Made by a program: the position numbers and the translations under genes. Shown one piece after another: positions 8,700-17,851 of a DNA stretch of 52,159 bases. The notes under the pieces were generated by a model. It saw only the letters and a program-made list of their open reading frames with translations. It was not told the DNA's origin and ran no database searches. Origin of the DNA: Betaproteobacteria bacterium (GTDB taxonomy: Bacteria > Pseudomonadota > Gammaproteobacteria > Burkholderiales > Burkholderiaceae_C); the NCBI GenBank assembly GCA_009921265.1, contig RFYV01000016.1, forward strand, positions 1 through 52,159, given 5' to 3'. How positions within the stretch are numbered: position 1 is the stretch's first letter; every line of letters begins with the position of its first letter.

Positions 8700-10301
8700 T
8701 TATGCTGTGCTTTTGCTTGCTAAATAATACTTTTCAAGAATTTCTTGCGTTTTACCGCGATGTACTTTGCCTGTGTCGGTGAGGGGAACTTCATCGTCTT
8801 TGACAATCAAAACATAGCGTGGAATTTTAAAAGCGGCGGCAGATTTTTTGCAATGTGCCAATAAGTCTTTCATGTCGATGGTTTGGCCTGGATGAGCAAC
8901 GACCATAGCTGCAACAATTTCGTCACGCTCTTTGTCGGGCAAACCCACCACCACGGCTTGTCGCACACGCGGATGGCTATGCAATACATCCTCTACATCG
9001 ACAGGCACCACATTGATGCCGCCAGTTTTAATCAGCTCTTTGTAGCGACCTCTAAAAGTTAAGCTGCCATCTTCTTCCAGCACGCCCACGTCACCCGTGT
9101 GAAACCAACCCTCAGCATCAATCGTTTCACGCGTGCGTTCGGGGTTTTTGTAATAGCCAGGTGTGATGTAACCACGCAATAAAATTTCGCCAGCTGTACC
9201 GCTTGGTAAAGTTTGTTGCGTATCGGGATCGGTGATTTTGATTTCAACACCCGTTAGTGGTTTGCCAGCGTTGCGCATTTTGGTTGCTAGGGGTGCGCGT
9301 GCATCGGTATCACAACTGTGTCCATAGCCTTCGGTTAATCCGTAGCCACTGATCATTTCATGCGCGCCCATTTCGTGCATCAAGTGAATCACACCCGAGC
9401 GTACGGTGCCTGTGCGCCAAGCGGATAAATCAAATTTGTTTCGATGTGGATAGGCATGCATGGCCAGTGCAATGTTGGGAAGCGTGTAAATGCCTGTGCA
9501 GCGTTCTCTCTCCATGGTTTGAAAAAGATCATCAATGTCGTACTTAAATAAAATGACAATGGATCCACCATGCGTCATCACGGCAAATAAACCATTGATG
9601 CATGTCAAACTCCAAAACATGGAAGTTGGCATGAGCATTCGGTCTAATTCGGTGAGGTACATGCGCTCGCCAATGCCGTGGGTATTTTCTATGCAACCGC
9701 GGTGAGTGAGTTCAACCGCTTTGGATCTTGCTGTTGAGCCCGATGTAAATAACAGGTAAGCGTTGTCATCTGGTTTAACATTTTTTTGTAATTCATCAAT
9801 CGACGCATCGTCCACTCCATCGGCTAGTTTTAATAAAGCCTCGTATGTCATTGCGCCCGGTAATAAATCGGTGCCAAAGCCGATGATGGTTTTGAGCAAG
9901 GGTAGGGCTTTTGAGAGATCACCGATCTCTCGCATGGCTAGGCTGTAGTTGTTGCTTAAATATTGATCGACCATGATGAGAATTGAAGAATCCGTGCTGA
10001 GCAACGCATGCTCGAGCTCCATTTTTTTCCACCATGTATTTACACCCACTAAGACGCCACCTAATAGTGCAACCGCAAAATCAATCACTACCCATTCGAT
10101 TTGGTTGCCCATAATGAGCGCAACTTTGGTATCTTTACGAACGCCGAGTTTGTAGAGTGCTTTGGCAAGATGGCGCACCTCTTTTCTAAATTCGTTATAG
10201 CTCAGTCGTCGAACGTTATCGGTTAAAAAATTGCGTTCGCCATAACGCTCGGCCATTTCGTCCATCAGTCCTGCAAAGGTGCGATTGCGTGGTAAATCCA
10301 T
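8700..10301 (-). CDS. Acyl-CoA ligase (AMP-forming)
   Basis: This 533-residue ANL-superfamily adenylating enzyme would activate a carboxylic acid to its CoA thioester. The A3 phosphate loop reads LLFTSGSTARSKAVELTH. This departs from the usual SGTTGxPKG at three positions but keeps the Lys. The A5-like motif is SGYGLTEGYG. The A7 Asp is in GWFHTGD, the hinge is GRYKELIKTGGINV and the catalytic C-terminal Lys is in TDTGKVHRGK. No signal peptide or membrane segment is present. It lies between the zinc alcohol dehydrogenase and a thiolase-like gene in one operon, ten bases ahead of the latter. Confidence 0.92.
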   Translation of the reverse strand: MDLPRNRTFAGLMDEMAERYGERNFLTDNVRRLSYNEFRKEVRHLAKALYKLGVRKDTKVALIMGNQIEWVVIDFAVALLGGVLVGVNTWWKKMELEHALLSTDSSILIMVDQYLSNNYSLAMREIGDLSKALPLLKTIIGFGTDLLPGAMTYEALLKLADGVDDASIDELQKNVKPDDNAYLLFTSGSTARSKAVELTHRGCIENTHGIGERMYLTELDRMLMPTSMFWSLTCINGLFAVMTHGGSIVILFKYDIDDLFQTMERERCTGIYTLPNIALAMHAYPHRNKFDLSAWRTGTVRSGVIHLMHEMGAHEMISGYGLTEGYGHSCDTDARAPLATKMRNAGKPLTGVEIKITDPDTQQTLPSGTAGEILLRGYITPGYYKNPERTRETIDAEGWFHTGDVGVLEEDGSLTFRGRYKELIKTGGINVVPVDVEDVLHSHPRVRQAVVVGLPDKERDEIVAAMVVAHPGQTIDMKDLLAHCKKSAAAFKIPRYVLIVKDDEVPLTDTGKVHRGKTQEILEKYYLASKSTA

Positions 10302-10329
10302 TTTCTACTTCCCGTTTTTTCTTGAGTTC

Positions 10330-11385
10330 TTAAAGTCCAGGTTTGAGGATGATGCGTCCAGTGGATCGGCCTGCTTCGACGTCGCTGTGCGCTTGTGACG
10401 CGTGTTCAAGTGACATCTCTCCAGTGATGATGGGTTTGATATCACCGCGTGCCACCAAATCGAGTGCGTCTTGAAGTTGTTTCTTAGAAGTGCTTTTGGC
10501 GCTCATGATGGAGATGTCTCGCATAAACAATTGTGCGGGATTGAGTTTGACAAAGTCGCCTGTGACTTGTCCCACAAAAATCCAACGCGCGCCCATGGCC
10601 AAACTGCGACGTGTTGCTTCAAATGTAGGGCTGCCCACATTGTCAATGACTACATCAACACCGTTACCACCTGTTGCTTCTTTGACCGCGCCAGAAAAAT
10701 CTTCGCCGCGTTCAACCAATAGCACTTCATGCGCTCCATTTTCAAAAATAATTTTTTGTTTTTCTTTGGATGATGTAACTGCAATGACGTATGCGCCTGC
10801 GAGTTTGCCCAATTGAATGCCATGTACGCCTAAGCCGCCACCCGCACCTGTCACCAAAACTTTTTCACCCATTTTGACTTTGCCCACGTCTCGCACGGCG
10901 TTGAGTTCGGTACCAATAGCGCAAGATGTGATGGCAGCTTGATTGAATGTAACCCCTTGCGGAATGTGACAAACGCCGTCTTGTTGAACCGCAACAAACT
11001 CTGCATAGCCACCGTTGAGTCCGATGTCACCCAAAAATTCACGATCGTTGCAAGAGGTTTCGCGTGAACTTCTGCAATACATGCAGTGACCACAAATGTG
11101 TCTGCGTTGTGTGGTGGTGACGCGGTCGCCAGGTTTAAATCCAAAAACTTGGGGTCCGATTTTTTCGACAACGCCCGATACTTCGTGCCCAGGTATCACA
11201 GGCATTTTGATGCCGCGACGCAATACACCGTTGCGTGTAACGACATCGTGAAAACAAACACCGCAAGATTCCACACGAATCAATAGATCGGTGGGGCGCA
11301 TGTCTGGGATAGGCACGTTTCTTAGGTACATGACTTCGGGGCCGCCTGGGGCTTCCACTACAACTGCTCTCATGGTTTGTGTCAT
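10330..11385 (-). CDS. Zinc-dependent alcohol dehydrogenase (MDR family)
   Basis: This is a 351-residue medium-chain dehydrogenase. The catalytic zinc ligands are in CGVCFHD and PGHEVSG. The structural zinc lobe CGHCMYCRSSRETSC carries four cysteines. The NAD(P)-binding Rossmann motif is VTGAGGGLGVHGIQLG, an alanine/glycine-rich variant of GxGxxG. It may oxidise a 3-hydroxyacyl-CoA or an aldehyde/alcohol released by the neighbouring aldolase-like pair. The start overlaps the upstream DUF35 stop in an ATGA, implying translational coupling. An internal Met five residues in is the other possible start. Confidence 0.9.
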   Translation of the reverse strand: MTQTMRAVVVEAPGGPEVMYLRNVPIPDMRPTDLLIRVESCGVCFHDVVTRNGVLRRGIKMPVIPGHEVSGVVEKIGPQVFGFKPGDRVTTTQRRHICGHCMYCRSSRETSCNDREFLGDIGLNGGYAEFVAVQQDGVCHIPQGVTFNQAAITSCAIGTELNAVRDVGKVKMGEKVLVTGAGGGLGVHGIQLGKLAGAYVIAVTSSKEKQKIIFENGAHEVLLVERGEDFSGAVKEATGGNGVDVVIDNVGSPTFEATRRSLAMGARWIFVGQVTGDFVKLNPAQLFMRDISIMSAKSTSKKQLQDALDLVARGDIKPIITGEMSLEHASQAHSDVEAGRSTGRIILKPGL

Positions 11386-11795
11386 GTAGAGTCCTTTTCA
11401 AATTTCACCAAAGTGACGGCCGATGTGACTGCATCAAAACAAGCTTTGACGCGCATACCAATGTGGATCTCACTCTTTTTAACGCCCACCAAATTGCTGT
11501 AGATGCGAATGCCTTCATCGAGTTCCACGAGCACGACGTTATAGGGCCTCTCGGCTTCAAAACCTTTGAAGTAGGGACGATGAAAAACACACCATGACCA
11601 AATCGATCCTTTGCCACTAACTTGTTTCCAGTCCACTTCTGTGCTGTGACAATCGGTACACATTTTTTTAAATGGATATCGATAGGAGTTGCATTGGATG
11701 CATTGTTGAACCATTAAGCGGCCCTGTTGTGCACCGCGCCAATGGGCTTGATTGAGTTCATCAATTTTTGGAAGAGGTTTTAAGTAATCGCTCAT
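11382..11795 (-). CDS. DUF35 OB-fold/zinc-ribbon partner protein
   Basis: This 137-residue protein has the zinc ribbon CIQC/CTDC followed by an OB fold (SGKGSIWSWCVFHRPYF, PYNVVLVELDEG). It closely resembles the DUF35 gene at 7108-7518, so the two thiolase/DUF35 modules may be paralogous. The start at 11795 overlaps the thiolase-like stop in an ATGA, and its own stop overlaps the alcohol dehydrogenase start the same way, so three genes are translationally chained. The longer frame to 12017 runs inside the thiolase gene and was not used. Confidence 0.9.
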   Translation of the reverse strand: MSDYLKPLPKIDELNQAHWRGAQQGRLMVQQCIQCNSYRYPFKKMCTDCHSTEVDWKQVSGKGSIWSWCVFHRPYFKGFEAERPYNVVLVELDEGIRIYSNLVGVKKSEIHIGMRVKACFDAVTSAVTLVKFEKDST

Positions 11796-12937
11796 ACGGC
11801 ATCCTTTCCGTAAATGATGGAGGTCATTAAGGGTGCAGCGCACATGTATTGAATGAGTTTGGCATCTTTGACTTGTCGTTGATTGCATTCGCCCCGTATT
11901 TGTCTCACGGCTTCTACGTTGAGGCCCCATCCTTGCATATAACTCTCTGACAAATGACCGCCACTGGTGTTGGTTGGAAATTGACCGCCTAATTCGAGTC
12001 GGCCGTTTTGGATCCAATCACCACCTTCGCCCTGTTTGCAAAAACCAAATCCTTCAAGACTAAATAGCACAGTGGGTGCAAAGTTGTCGTAAACCATGAG
12101 GACATCGAGATCTTCGCGTTTGACGTCTGCCATGGCATAAACATCGGTGGCGGCTTTTTGTATGGCGTTGTGCCATAAATCATCGGGGGGAAATGTGGAG
12201 TCTTTAAGTTTGCTCGATTGAGAAAATCCTCTGATGTAAGCGGGTGGTTTTTTCATGTCTTTGGCGCGATCAGCGCTGGTGATGATGAGAGCAACTCCAC
12301 CATCATTGATCATGCAGTAGTCATAGATGTGCAAAGGCTCTGCAATAAATTTTGACGCTTGGTGTTGTTCAACGGTAATGAGTTCTCGCATCACGGCAGA
12401 TGGATTGAGCGACGCGTGTTTTCTAAATGCAACTGGAATTGCTGCTAGTTGTGCGCTCGTTGTTCCATATTGATGCATGTGACGTGCAAACATCATCGCG
12501 TGAACAGCCCCAGGTGACGTCATGCCATAAGGAAAAAATTGACCTGCGCCGCCACTGCCATATCGATCCCCCTCACCACCGTATTTGTCTCCAGCTGATC
12601 GACCATCGTTGCCATAAACCAAAGCAATGGTTTTTGCCATACCTGATGCAACAGCCATTGCTGCAATTTGAATCGACACACCCGACATGCGTCCTTGCCC
12701 TGGTGTAGTTAATGCAAAGCGAGGATTCAATCCAAATGATTCACTAAAGCGTTGATAGTCTGGAATGCGATTGACGATCAAACCATCGATATCTGCCGCG
12801 GTGAGTCCACAATCGTTGAGTGCTTCTTTTAATGCCCATGCACCTAAGTCGTAGGTGTCCATGCCAGGCAAGCGACCAAACTGCGTGGTGCCAACACCAA
12901 CAATGGCGGTTTGATTTTTGAGATGAGGCGAGGGCAT
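11792..12937 (-). CDS. Thiolase-fold protein lacking the nucleophilic Cys (second Ltp2-like candidate)
   Basis: This protein has 381 residues from ATG 12937; the frame continues to 13015 but would overlap the ABC ATPase gene. The thiolase Cys segment reads GQGRMSGVSIQIAAMAVASG with no cysteine. The GHP motif is again SESYMQG after NTSGG, with Tyr333 in place of His. VYDNFAPTVLFSLEGFGFC matches the tyrosine-bearing segment of the first copy. It shares FDYCMINDGG-like and NTSGGHLSESYMQGW blocks with 7524-8690. With the overlapping DUF35 gene it probably forms a second aldolase-type complex. Whether both copies act on the same intermediate cannot be told. Confidence 0.85.
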   Translation of the reverse strand: MPSPHLKNQTAIVGVGTTQFGRLPGMDTYDLGAWALKEALNDCGLTAADIDGLIVNRIPDYQRFSESFGLNPRFALTTPGQGRMSGVSIQIAAMAVASGMAKTIALVYGNDGRSAGDKYGGEGDRYGSGGAGQFFPYGMTSPGAVHAMMFARHMHQYGTTSAQLAAIPVAFRKHASLNPSAVMRELITVEQHQASKFIAEPLHIYDYCMINDGGVALIITSADRAKDMKKPPAYIRGFSQSSKLKDSTFPPDDLWHNAIQKAATDVYAMADVKREDLDVLMVYDNFAPTVLFSLEGFGFCKQGEGGDWIQNGRLELGGQFPTNTSGGHLSESYMQGWGLNVEAVRQIRGECNQRQVKDAKLIQYMCAAPLMTSIIYGKDAV

Positions 12938-12957
12938 CAGTTGAACCTTTATTGCTG

Positions 12958-14037
12958 TTATGTTTTGGATGAATGCGCATACAAGCGCAAGGCTTGAGTT
13001 GGAATATGAATCCACACGGATTGACCGATGTCTAAATGTTGGGGAGGACTCAATTGCGAGCGAACTTGTATGTTTCCGATATTGATGTACACATCAGCCA
13101 CGTTACCCAGAAAAAATGTATGACTGACTTGTCCTTGCCACACATTAGCGCCTTGTAGTGGCGATGTGGAGAGTCTGACTTGTTCGGGTCGACTCATTAC
13201 GTCAACCGATTGACCTGTTGCAAATTGTCCATGTGTGCAAACGATTTGCATGTGATCACTCAATTGAACGCTTGTTGTTTCACCAGTTTGGATAACTTGT
13301 CCCTTATGAATATTGGCAAGACCAATAAAATCTGCACCAAATACAGTTGTTGGATTTTCGTAAATATCTACGGGCGTGCTGATCTGATCAATTAACCCTT
13401 CGCACAATAAAACAATGCGATCGGCTACAACCATGGCTTCTTGCTGATCGTGCGTGACATAAACCGTGGTGATGCCCAACAGTTTTTGCAATTGACGCAA
13501 TTCAAAGCGCATGTGCTCGCGTAGTTTGGCGTCTAAATTGGACAGGGGTTCGTCAAACAACAAAACGCTTGGTTCTAAAACGACAGCGCGAGCGAGTGCA
13601 ACGCGTTGTTGTTGACCACCACTGAGTTGGCTAATGGCGCGTGTTGCATATTCTGTAAGACCCACCAAGGAGAGGGCGCGATCTACCTTTTGTTTGATTT
13701 GTGATGATTCAATGCCTTTGAGTTCGAGACCAAAGGATACGTTTTCTGCAACTGTTTTGTGTGGCCACAAGGCATAGGATTGAAAAACCATTCCAATGGA
13801 TCGTTTTTCGGGGGGCAATGAAAATTCAGACGAAGAAACCACTTTGTCATCAATTGAAATTTCTCCACCAGTGACATTTTCTAAACCTGCGATGCACCTG
13901 AGGATTGAAGTTTTTCCGCATCCGCTTGGGCCTAACAGAACTAAAAATTCGCCATCTTCAATTTCAAGACTCACATCTGCAACAGCACGATGCTGGCCAT
14001 ATTTTTTAACCAATCCTCTAATTGAAATCTGTGCCAT
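12958..14037 (-). CDS. ABC importer ATP-binding subunit (PotA/FbpC type)
   Basis: This 359-residue ATPase has Walker A GPSGCGKTS, the Q-loop in GMVFQSYALWPHKT, signature LSGGQQQR, Walker B VLLFDEPLSNLDA and the switch His in VTHDQ. A C-terminal beta-rich TOBE-type regulatory domain follows from about residue 240. It belongs to the iron(III)/spermidine/thiamine importer branch. Together with the permease and binding protein just upstream it makes a complete importer. The transporter genes sit in the middle of the acyl-CoA operon, so the cargo is more likely an organic substrate than iron, but this is inference. Confidence 0.94.
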   Translation of the reverse strand: MAQISIRGLVKKYGQHRAVADVSLEIEDGEFLVLLGPSGCGKTSILRCIAGLENVTGGEISIDDKVVSSSEFSLPPEKRSIGMVFQSYALWPHKTVAENVSFGLELKGIESSQIKQKVDRALSLVGLTEYATRAISQLSGGQQQRVALARAVVLEPSVLLFDEPLSNLDAKLREHMRFELRQLQKLLGITTVYVTHDQQEAMVVADRIVLLCEGLIDQISTPVDIYENPTTVFGADFIGLANIHKGQVIQTGETTSVQLSDHMQIVCTHGQFATGQSVDVMSRPEQVRLSTSPLQGANVWQGQVSHTFFLGNVADVYINIGNIQVRSQLSPPQHLDIGQSVWIHIPTQALRLYAHSSKT

Positions 14038-14068
14038 ATCGAAATTACCTTTTTAAGTACCTATTGAT

Positions 14069-15772
14069 TCAACTGCCCAGTGCTTTTTCAAATTTGACAC
14101 GAAATACTGCGCGTGTGAGCACCACCAGCAAAAGCATCATCACTGTTTGTGTAACGCCCACAGCAGCGGCAAACTGATAGTTGCCTGCGTCCATGTAGTG
14201 CCATGTGAGCACGGATAACACTTGACTCTTTTGTGTGTAAAGCAAAACAGATGCTGATAACTCTTTGATACTTTGAAGCATGACAAAAACTAAAATCGCA
14301 ATCAATGTGGTTTTCATGAGTGGCATGGTGATGAGTCGCAGTACTTGCGCATTGTTAGCGCCCGACATGCGTGCACTTTCTTCCATCTCGGGATGCAATT
14401 GCAAAATGCCTGATCGACTGGTCATGATGCCGTAGGGTAAAAATTTGGCAATGTAGGCGAGTAACAATACCCACGCAGTTCCGTACAACGGTGTTTGAAT
14501 GTAAACCCATAGCAAGCCCAGTCCATAAACAAGGCCTGGTACGGCAACGGGCAGGGACCCAGTGAATGCTAAAAAACGTGTGGAGATGCTGGGTTTACGA
14601 GCATCCGTATAACTGATTGCAAAACCCATCATGACACATATTGCACCACTCAATACGGCAAGCCATGCGGTATTCCAAAGCGCATTCAACATATTTTGCA
14701 AGGTAAAGATTTGTACGTAATGCGTCAGGGTAAATATTTGCATGTTGATGACGGGTGCGCTGTACATCATCAACGAAGACATCAACATACCTGCAATGGG
14801 CAATACCACCGCTGACAAGATATAGCCAATGACTAAGACCCAAGACAAGACGGTCCACCGACCTAAATTCATGGGATTGCTTCTAAAACCTTTGCCACTG
14901 ACTGTGATGTAGCGTGTTGCAAGGCGAGTGAACCAGCGTTGCAACAACATGCCGATCATAGCAATGATGAGAAGCATGCTGGCTGCCGCCGCCGCATGCG
15001 CTTGATGTACAGGAAATGCGGTGGAGTCTTGATAGATGCGCCAAGGTAATGTGGTGAAACCAAATGTGGAACCGATGAGCCCAGGGATGGTGTACATCTC
15101 TGCAGAAAAAATAAAAACCAACAATGCAGACGATAAAACCGAAGGTATTTGCATGGGCAGTGTGATGCGAAGCAATGTTTGCATCGGCGTTGCACCGCTT
15201 GCTCTGGCTGATTCTTCGAGTGACGTATCCATTGATCGCAAGCTGCTTGATGTGAACAAATACATGAGCGATGTAAAAAATAAACTCATCACCCAAACAA
15301 TACCGCTAAAACTCCAGATATTGACGATGGGTTCTAAATCAAATCCCATCCAATGCGCGATTCCAATAAGAGTGACGTTGATAAAACCTGTTTTGACAGA
15401 ACCCAAAGCAATCCATGCAATCAATCCCGTGAAGGGCGATAAAAACATCGGGATGATGGCCAGTAAATCAAAAGCGCCTCTAAATGGCAAATCGGTTCTA
15501 GCGAGTATCAATGCCAAGGCCGCGCCTAATGTGACTGATATTGCAGTGACGATGGAGGCTAAATAAAGTGCGTTCCAAAGATACTCTAAATATTCTTGAC
15601 TGGTAAAGACGTTAAGAAAAGGAACCAAACTTCGGATCTGCGAGAGACCCGTTTTATTTTCTTTGTAAAAGGCCGCATCGATGGTGTAGATGAGCGGTAC
15701 GACTGCAATGATCAGTACCGCAACAATCAACACGAACCATAAAATTCGCGATAACTTGAAATCAACGCGCAT
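14069..15772 (-). CDS. ABC importer permease, two fused transmembrane domains (FbpB-like)
   Basis: This 567-residue membrane protein carries two tandem binding-protein-dependent permease domains, about 12 membrane segments in all. The EAA cytoplasmic loops read EESARASGATPMQTLLRI in the first half and EESARMSGANNAQVLRLI in the second. These couple to the ATPase. The fused layout is typical of the Fbp/Sfu/2-aminoethylphosphonate importer branch. I chose ATG 15772 (MRVDFKLSRILWF), which overlaps the binding-protein stop by 11 bases. The longer frame to 15820 adds a cysteine-containing leader unlikely for the family. Confidence 0.92.
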   Translation of the reverse strand: MRVDFKLSRILWFVLIVAVLIIAVVPLIYTIDAAFYKENKTGLSQIRSLVPFLNVFTSQEYLEYLWNALYLASIVTAISVTLGAALALILARTDLPFRGAFDLLAIIPMFLSPFTGLIAWIALGSVKTGFINVTLIGIAHWMGFDLEPIVNIWSFSGIVWVMSLFFTSLMYLFTSSSLRSMDTSLEESARASGATPMQTLLRITLPMQIPSVLSSALLVFIFSAEMYTIPGLIGSTFGFTTLPWRIYQDSTAFPVHQAHAAAAASMLLIIAMIGMLLQRWFTRLATRYITVSGKGFRSNPMNLGRWTVLSWVLVIGYILSAVVLPIAGMLMSSLMMYSAPVINMQIFTLTHYVQIFTLQNMLNALWNTAWLAVLSGAICVMMGFAISYTDARKPSISTRFLAFTGSLPVAVPGLVYGLGLLWVYIQTPLYGTAWVLLLAYIAKFLPYGIMTSRSGILQLHPEMEESARMSGANNAQVLRLITMPLMKTTLIAILVFVMLQSIKELSASVLLYTQKSQVLSVLTWHYMDAGNYQFAAAVGVTQTVMMLLLVVLTRAVFRVKFEKALGS

Positions 15773-16835
15773 CACGTAGCATCTTGGCCCACATATCCAT
15801 GTCTTTGTGATAGTCCGCATCCCAACGCTTGAAATCGGGGTCGTAACGTTTTTGGATGGGGCGGTACCAAGCTTCAGATGTGACTTTGCGTTTATCAGGA
15901 ACGCCGTTCATGGTGGTCGCTGTTCCATATTTTTGTTGCAAAGTTGCTGCGCCTTCTGCACTCATGGACCAATTTTGAAAAAGTCGGGCAGCATTTGGGT
16001 GGGGCGCGTATTTGGATACGGCTTGCCAAGAGTTGCCATAGTCGGGTGTGGGCGTTGGTCGAATCCAACGAATGGGCGCACCTTGCAACCATTTAGTGTT
16101 GGCGATACTCTCCCATGTCCAATAGGTGAAGTCGTGCTCACCCGCAATCACTCGATCTAGGCCCACCAATACTTCGGAGTACACAGCAGGTTTTTGTGCA
16201 GCGAGTTTCTTTAAAAACTCAACACCGTATTCGTCTTTCATTTGCGGATCCAAAAACATATGAATTCCTGCATAACAAGCGCCGCATTTCATGGTGGATA
16301 CAGCAAATCGACCTTTGAAGCGAGGATCAAGAACACCTTTCCAACTGCTTTCCAAAATTTTGACTTCTTCTGCTGTGAGTTTGTTCACGTTGTAGATGAT
16401 GGCGTTATCGGTTGTATAGTTGGCATAAGAATGATTCTTGATACGAAAAGCAGGACTGAAGCGATCGTGCATCGGCACTTTCCATTCAGACACATGGCCT
16501 TCGTCAATCAATTCAATCATGCTGGGGCGATCGCTGATATGAAGCACGTCGACAAAGTGACGCTTGGCTTGTACTTCTTGCATAAAGCGTTGGTATTGCT
16601 GAACACCCACAATGCGCAACACCTCAACTTTGATGCCAGGATATTTTTTTTCAAACTCTATGGCCACTTCTTTCATGGGTTCAATTGGACCGCTTTCGTA
16701 CCAAACAACCGTGCCTTCTTTTTTGGCCGCCTCATAAAGCTTGGCCTCATCGGTGGGGTAGGTTTGTGCACTAGCAACAAATGCAGAAGTGGTGAGTGCA
16801 AGTAGTGCAATGACTTGTTTGAAAGAATACTTCAT
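15762..16835 (-). CDS. ABC importer periplasmic binding protein (family 1, Fbp-like)
   Basis: From ATG 16835 the product has 357 residues, starting MKYSFKQ with a Sec signal peptide cut after ASA before QTYPTDEA. The mature start EAKLYEAAKKEGTVVWYES is typical of iron/phosphonate/polyamine-type family 1 binding proteins. The classic paired tyrosines that bind iron in FbpA are not obvious, so an organic ligand is plausible. The longer frame to 16865 is not needed. A 127-base gap separates it from the upstream SMP-30 gene and could hold a promoter for the transporter part of the operon. Confidence 0.9.
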   Translation of the reverse strand: MKYSFKQVIALLALTTSAFVASAQTYPTDEAKLYEAAKKEGTVVWYESGPIEPMKEVAIEFEKKYPGIKVEVLRIVGVQQYQRFMQEVQAKRHFVDVLHISDRPSMIELIDEGHVSEWKVPMHDRFSPAFRIKNHSYANYTTDNAIIYNVNKLTAEEVKILESSWKGVLDPRFKGRFAVSTMKCGACYAGIHMFLDPQMKDEYGVEFLKKLAAQKPAVYSEVLVGLDRVIAGEHDFTYWTWESIANTKWLQGAPIRWIRPTPTPDYGNSWQAVSKYAPHPNAARLFQNWSMSAEGAATLQQKYGTATTMNGVPDKRKVTSEAWYRPIQKRYDPDFKRWDADYHKDMDMWAKMLRDAR

Positions 16836-16962
16836 CGTAGCCTCGATTTTAAATAAACAATTCAATGAATGTAAGTTATATCTTTACAAAATACAACACA
16901 ATTGAACTGGTGTTTTCCCTCTTAAGGTCACCTAGGTTTCAGGCAATTCACCGCATGTGTGA

Positions 16963-17835
16963 TTAGCCTGCAAATGCGTGTTCAAGGTGGCCTTTAATCC
17001 CTGTTTCGATGGCAAAAATGGCCCCTGCATAGGGCTGCTTCGCTAAGTCTTCAGGGGTGAGCGTGAGGGTAGAGGTTGTCACAAACAGTGTTTCCATAGA
17101 CGGGCCGCCAAAGACCAGGCTGGTGGGGCGTGACACGGGCATGACAATGCTTCGCTCGATTTTTCCAGCGGGGTCGTAACGGTCAATCCGGCCACCACGC
17201 ACGCGTGCGCTCCAAATGAATCCTTCTGAATCCACAGTGCAGCCATCGGGTCTTCCTGGTGTTTCGTCAAAGGAAGCAAATACTCGGCGATTGGCAATAT
17301 TGCCTTGTGCTAAATCAAAATCATATGCGTAGATTATTCTTGCAGGTGAATCTGCAAAATACATGGTTTTGTTATCGGGGCTCCACGAAATACCATTTGA
17401 AATCGTAAACCCTTTGTCCATTTGGGTGGGTTTGAGTTGCAAATCAAATCGGTAGAGAGCACCAATGGGTTCAGTTACATTTTTGTCCATTGTGCCGACC
17501 CAAAATCGACCTAATGCATCGCACTTGCCATCATTGAATCGACCGTTTGGGTGCAAATCTGAGGGCGGATCCATCCATTCGACAGGACTATCGGGAGACT
17601 GCATGGTGGCAATGCCTTTTCGAAATCCGATCAAAAAACCACCACTTTTTCTTAATGCAAATGATCCAATCGCTTTGGGCAAAGACCATTCATCGGTTTT
17701 TTTTGTTTGCGGATTGAAGCGAAATAAACTGGGCTTTGAAATATCAATCCACCAAAGAACATTTTCTTTTCCGCACCAAATAGGGCATTCACCGAGTTCA
17801 TTTTTGCAATCTACTATGGGTTCAATTTCAAACAT
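16963..17835 (-). CDS. SMP-30/gluconolactonase-family lactonase
   Basis: This 290-residue six-bladed propeller enzyme is of the SMP-30/LRE type, which hydrolyses lactones with one divalent metal. Likely metal ligands are visible: Glu in NELGECPIW, Asn in ISNGISWSPD and Asp in GRPDGCTVD. GRFNDGKCD supplies the further Asn/Asp of the active site. The length is standard and no signal peptide is seen. In this operon it might open a lactone formed during breakdown of a hydroxy- or oxo-acid. It starts 16 bases after the HpaI-aldolase stop. Confidence 0.9.
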   Translation of the reverse strand: MFEIEPIVDCKNELGECPIWCGKENVLWWIDISKPSLFRFNPQTKKTDEWSLPKAIGSFALRKSGGFLIGFRKGIATMQSPDSPVEWMDPPSDLHPNGRFNDGKCDALGRFWVGTMDKNVTEPIGALYRFDLQLKPTQMDKGFTISNGISWSPDNKTMYFADSPARIIYAYDFDLAQGNIANRRVFASFDETPGRPDGCTVDSEGFIWSARVRGGRIDRYDPAGKIERSIVMPVSRPTSLVFGGPSMETLFVTTSTLTLTPEDLAKQPYAGAIFAIETGIKGHLEHAFAG

Positions 17836-17851
17836 GAATTTTCCTGTTTTT

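Noticed and set aside
11796-12017. N-terminal extension of the second DUF35 protein
   Set aside because: It runs through the 3' end of the thiolase-like gene. The ATGA start at 11795 gives the normal family length.
15036-15566. 176-residue plus-strand open frame opposite the ABC permease
   Set aside because: The permease frame has coherent membrane segments and EAA loops. The opposite frame has no recognisable pattern.
16242-16805. 187-residue plus-strand open frame opposite the binding-protein gene
   Set aside because: It covers a gene with a clear signal peptide and family motifs; antisense artefact.
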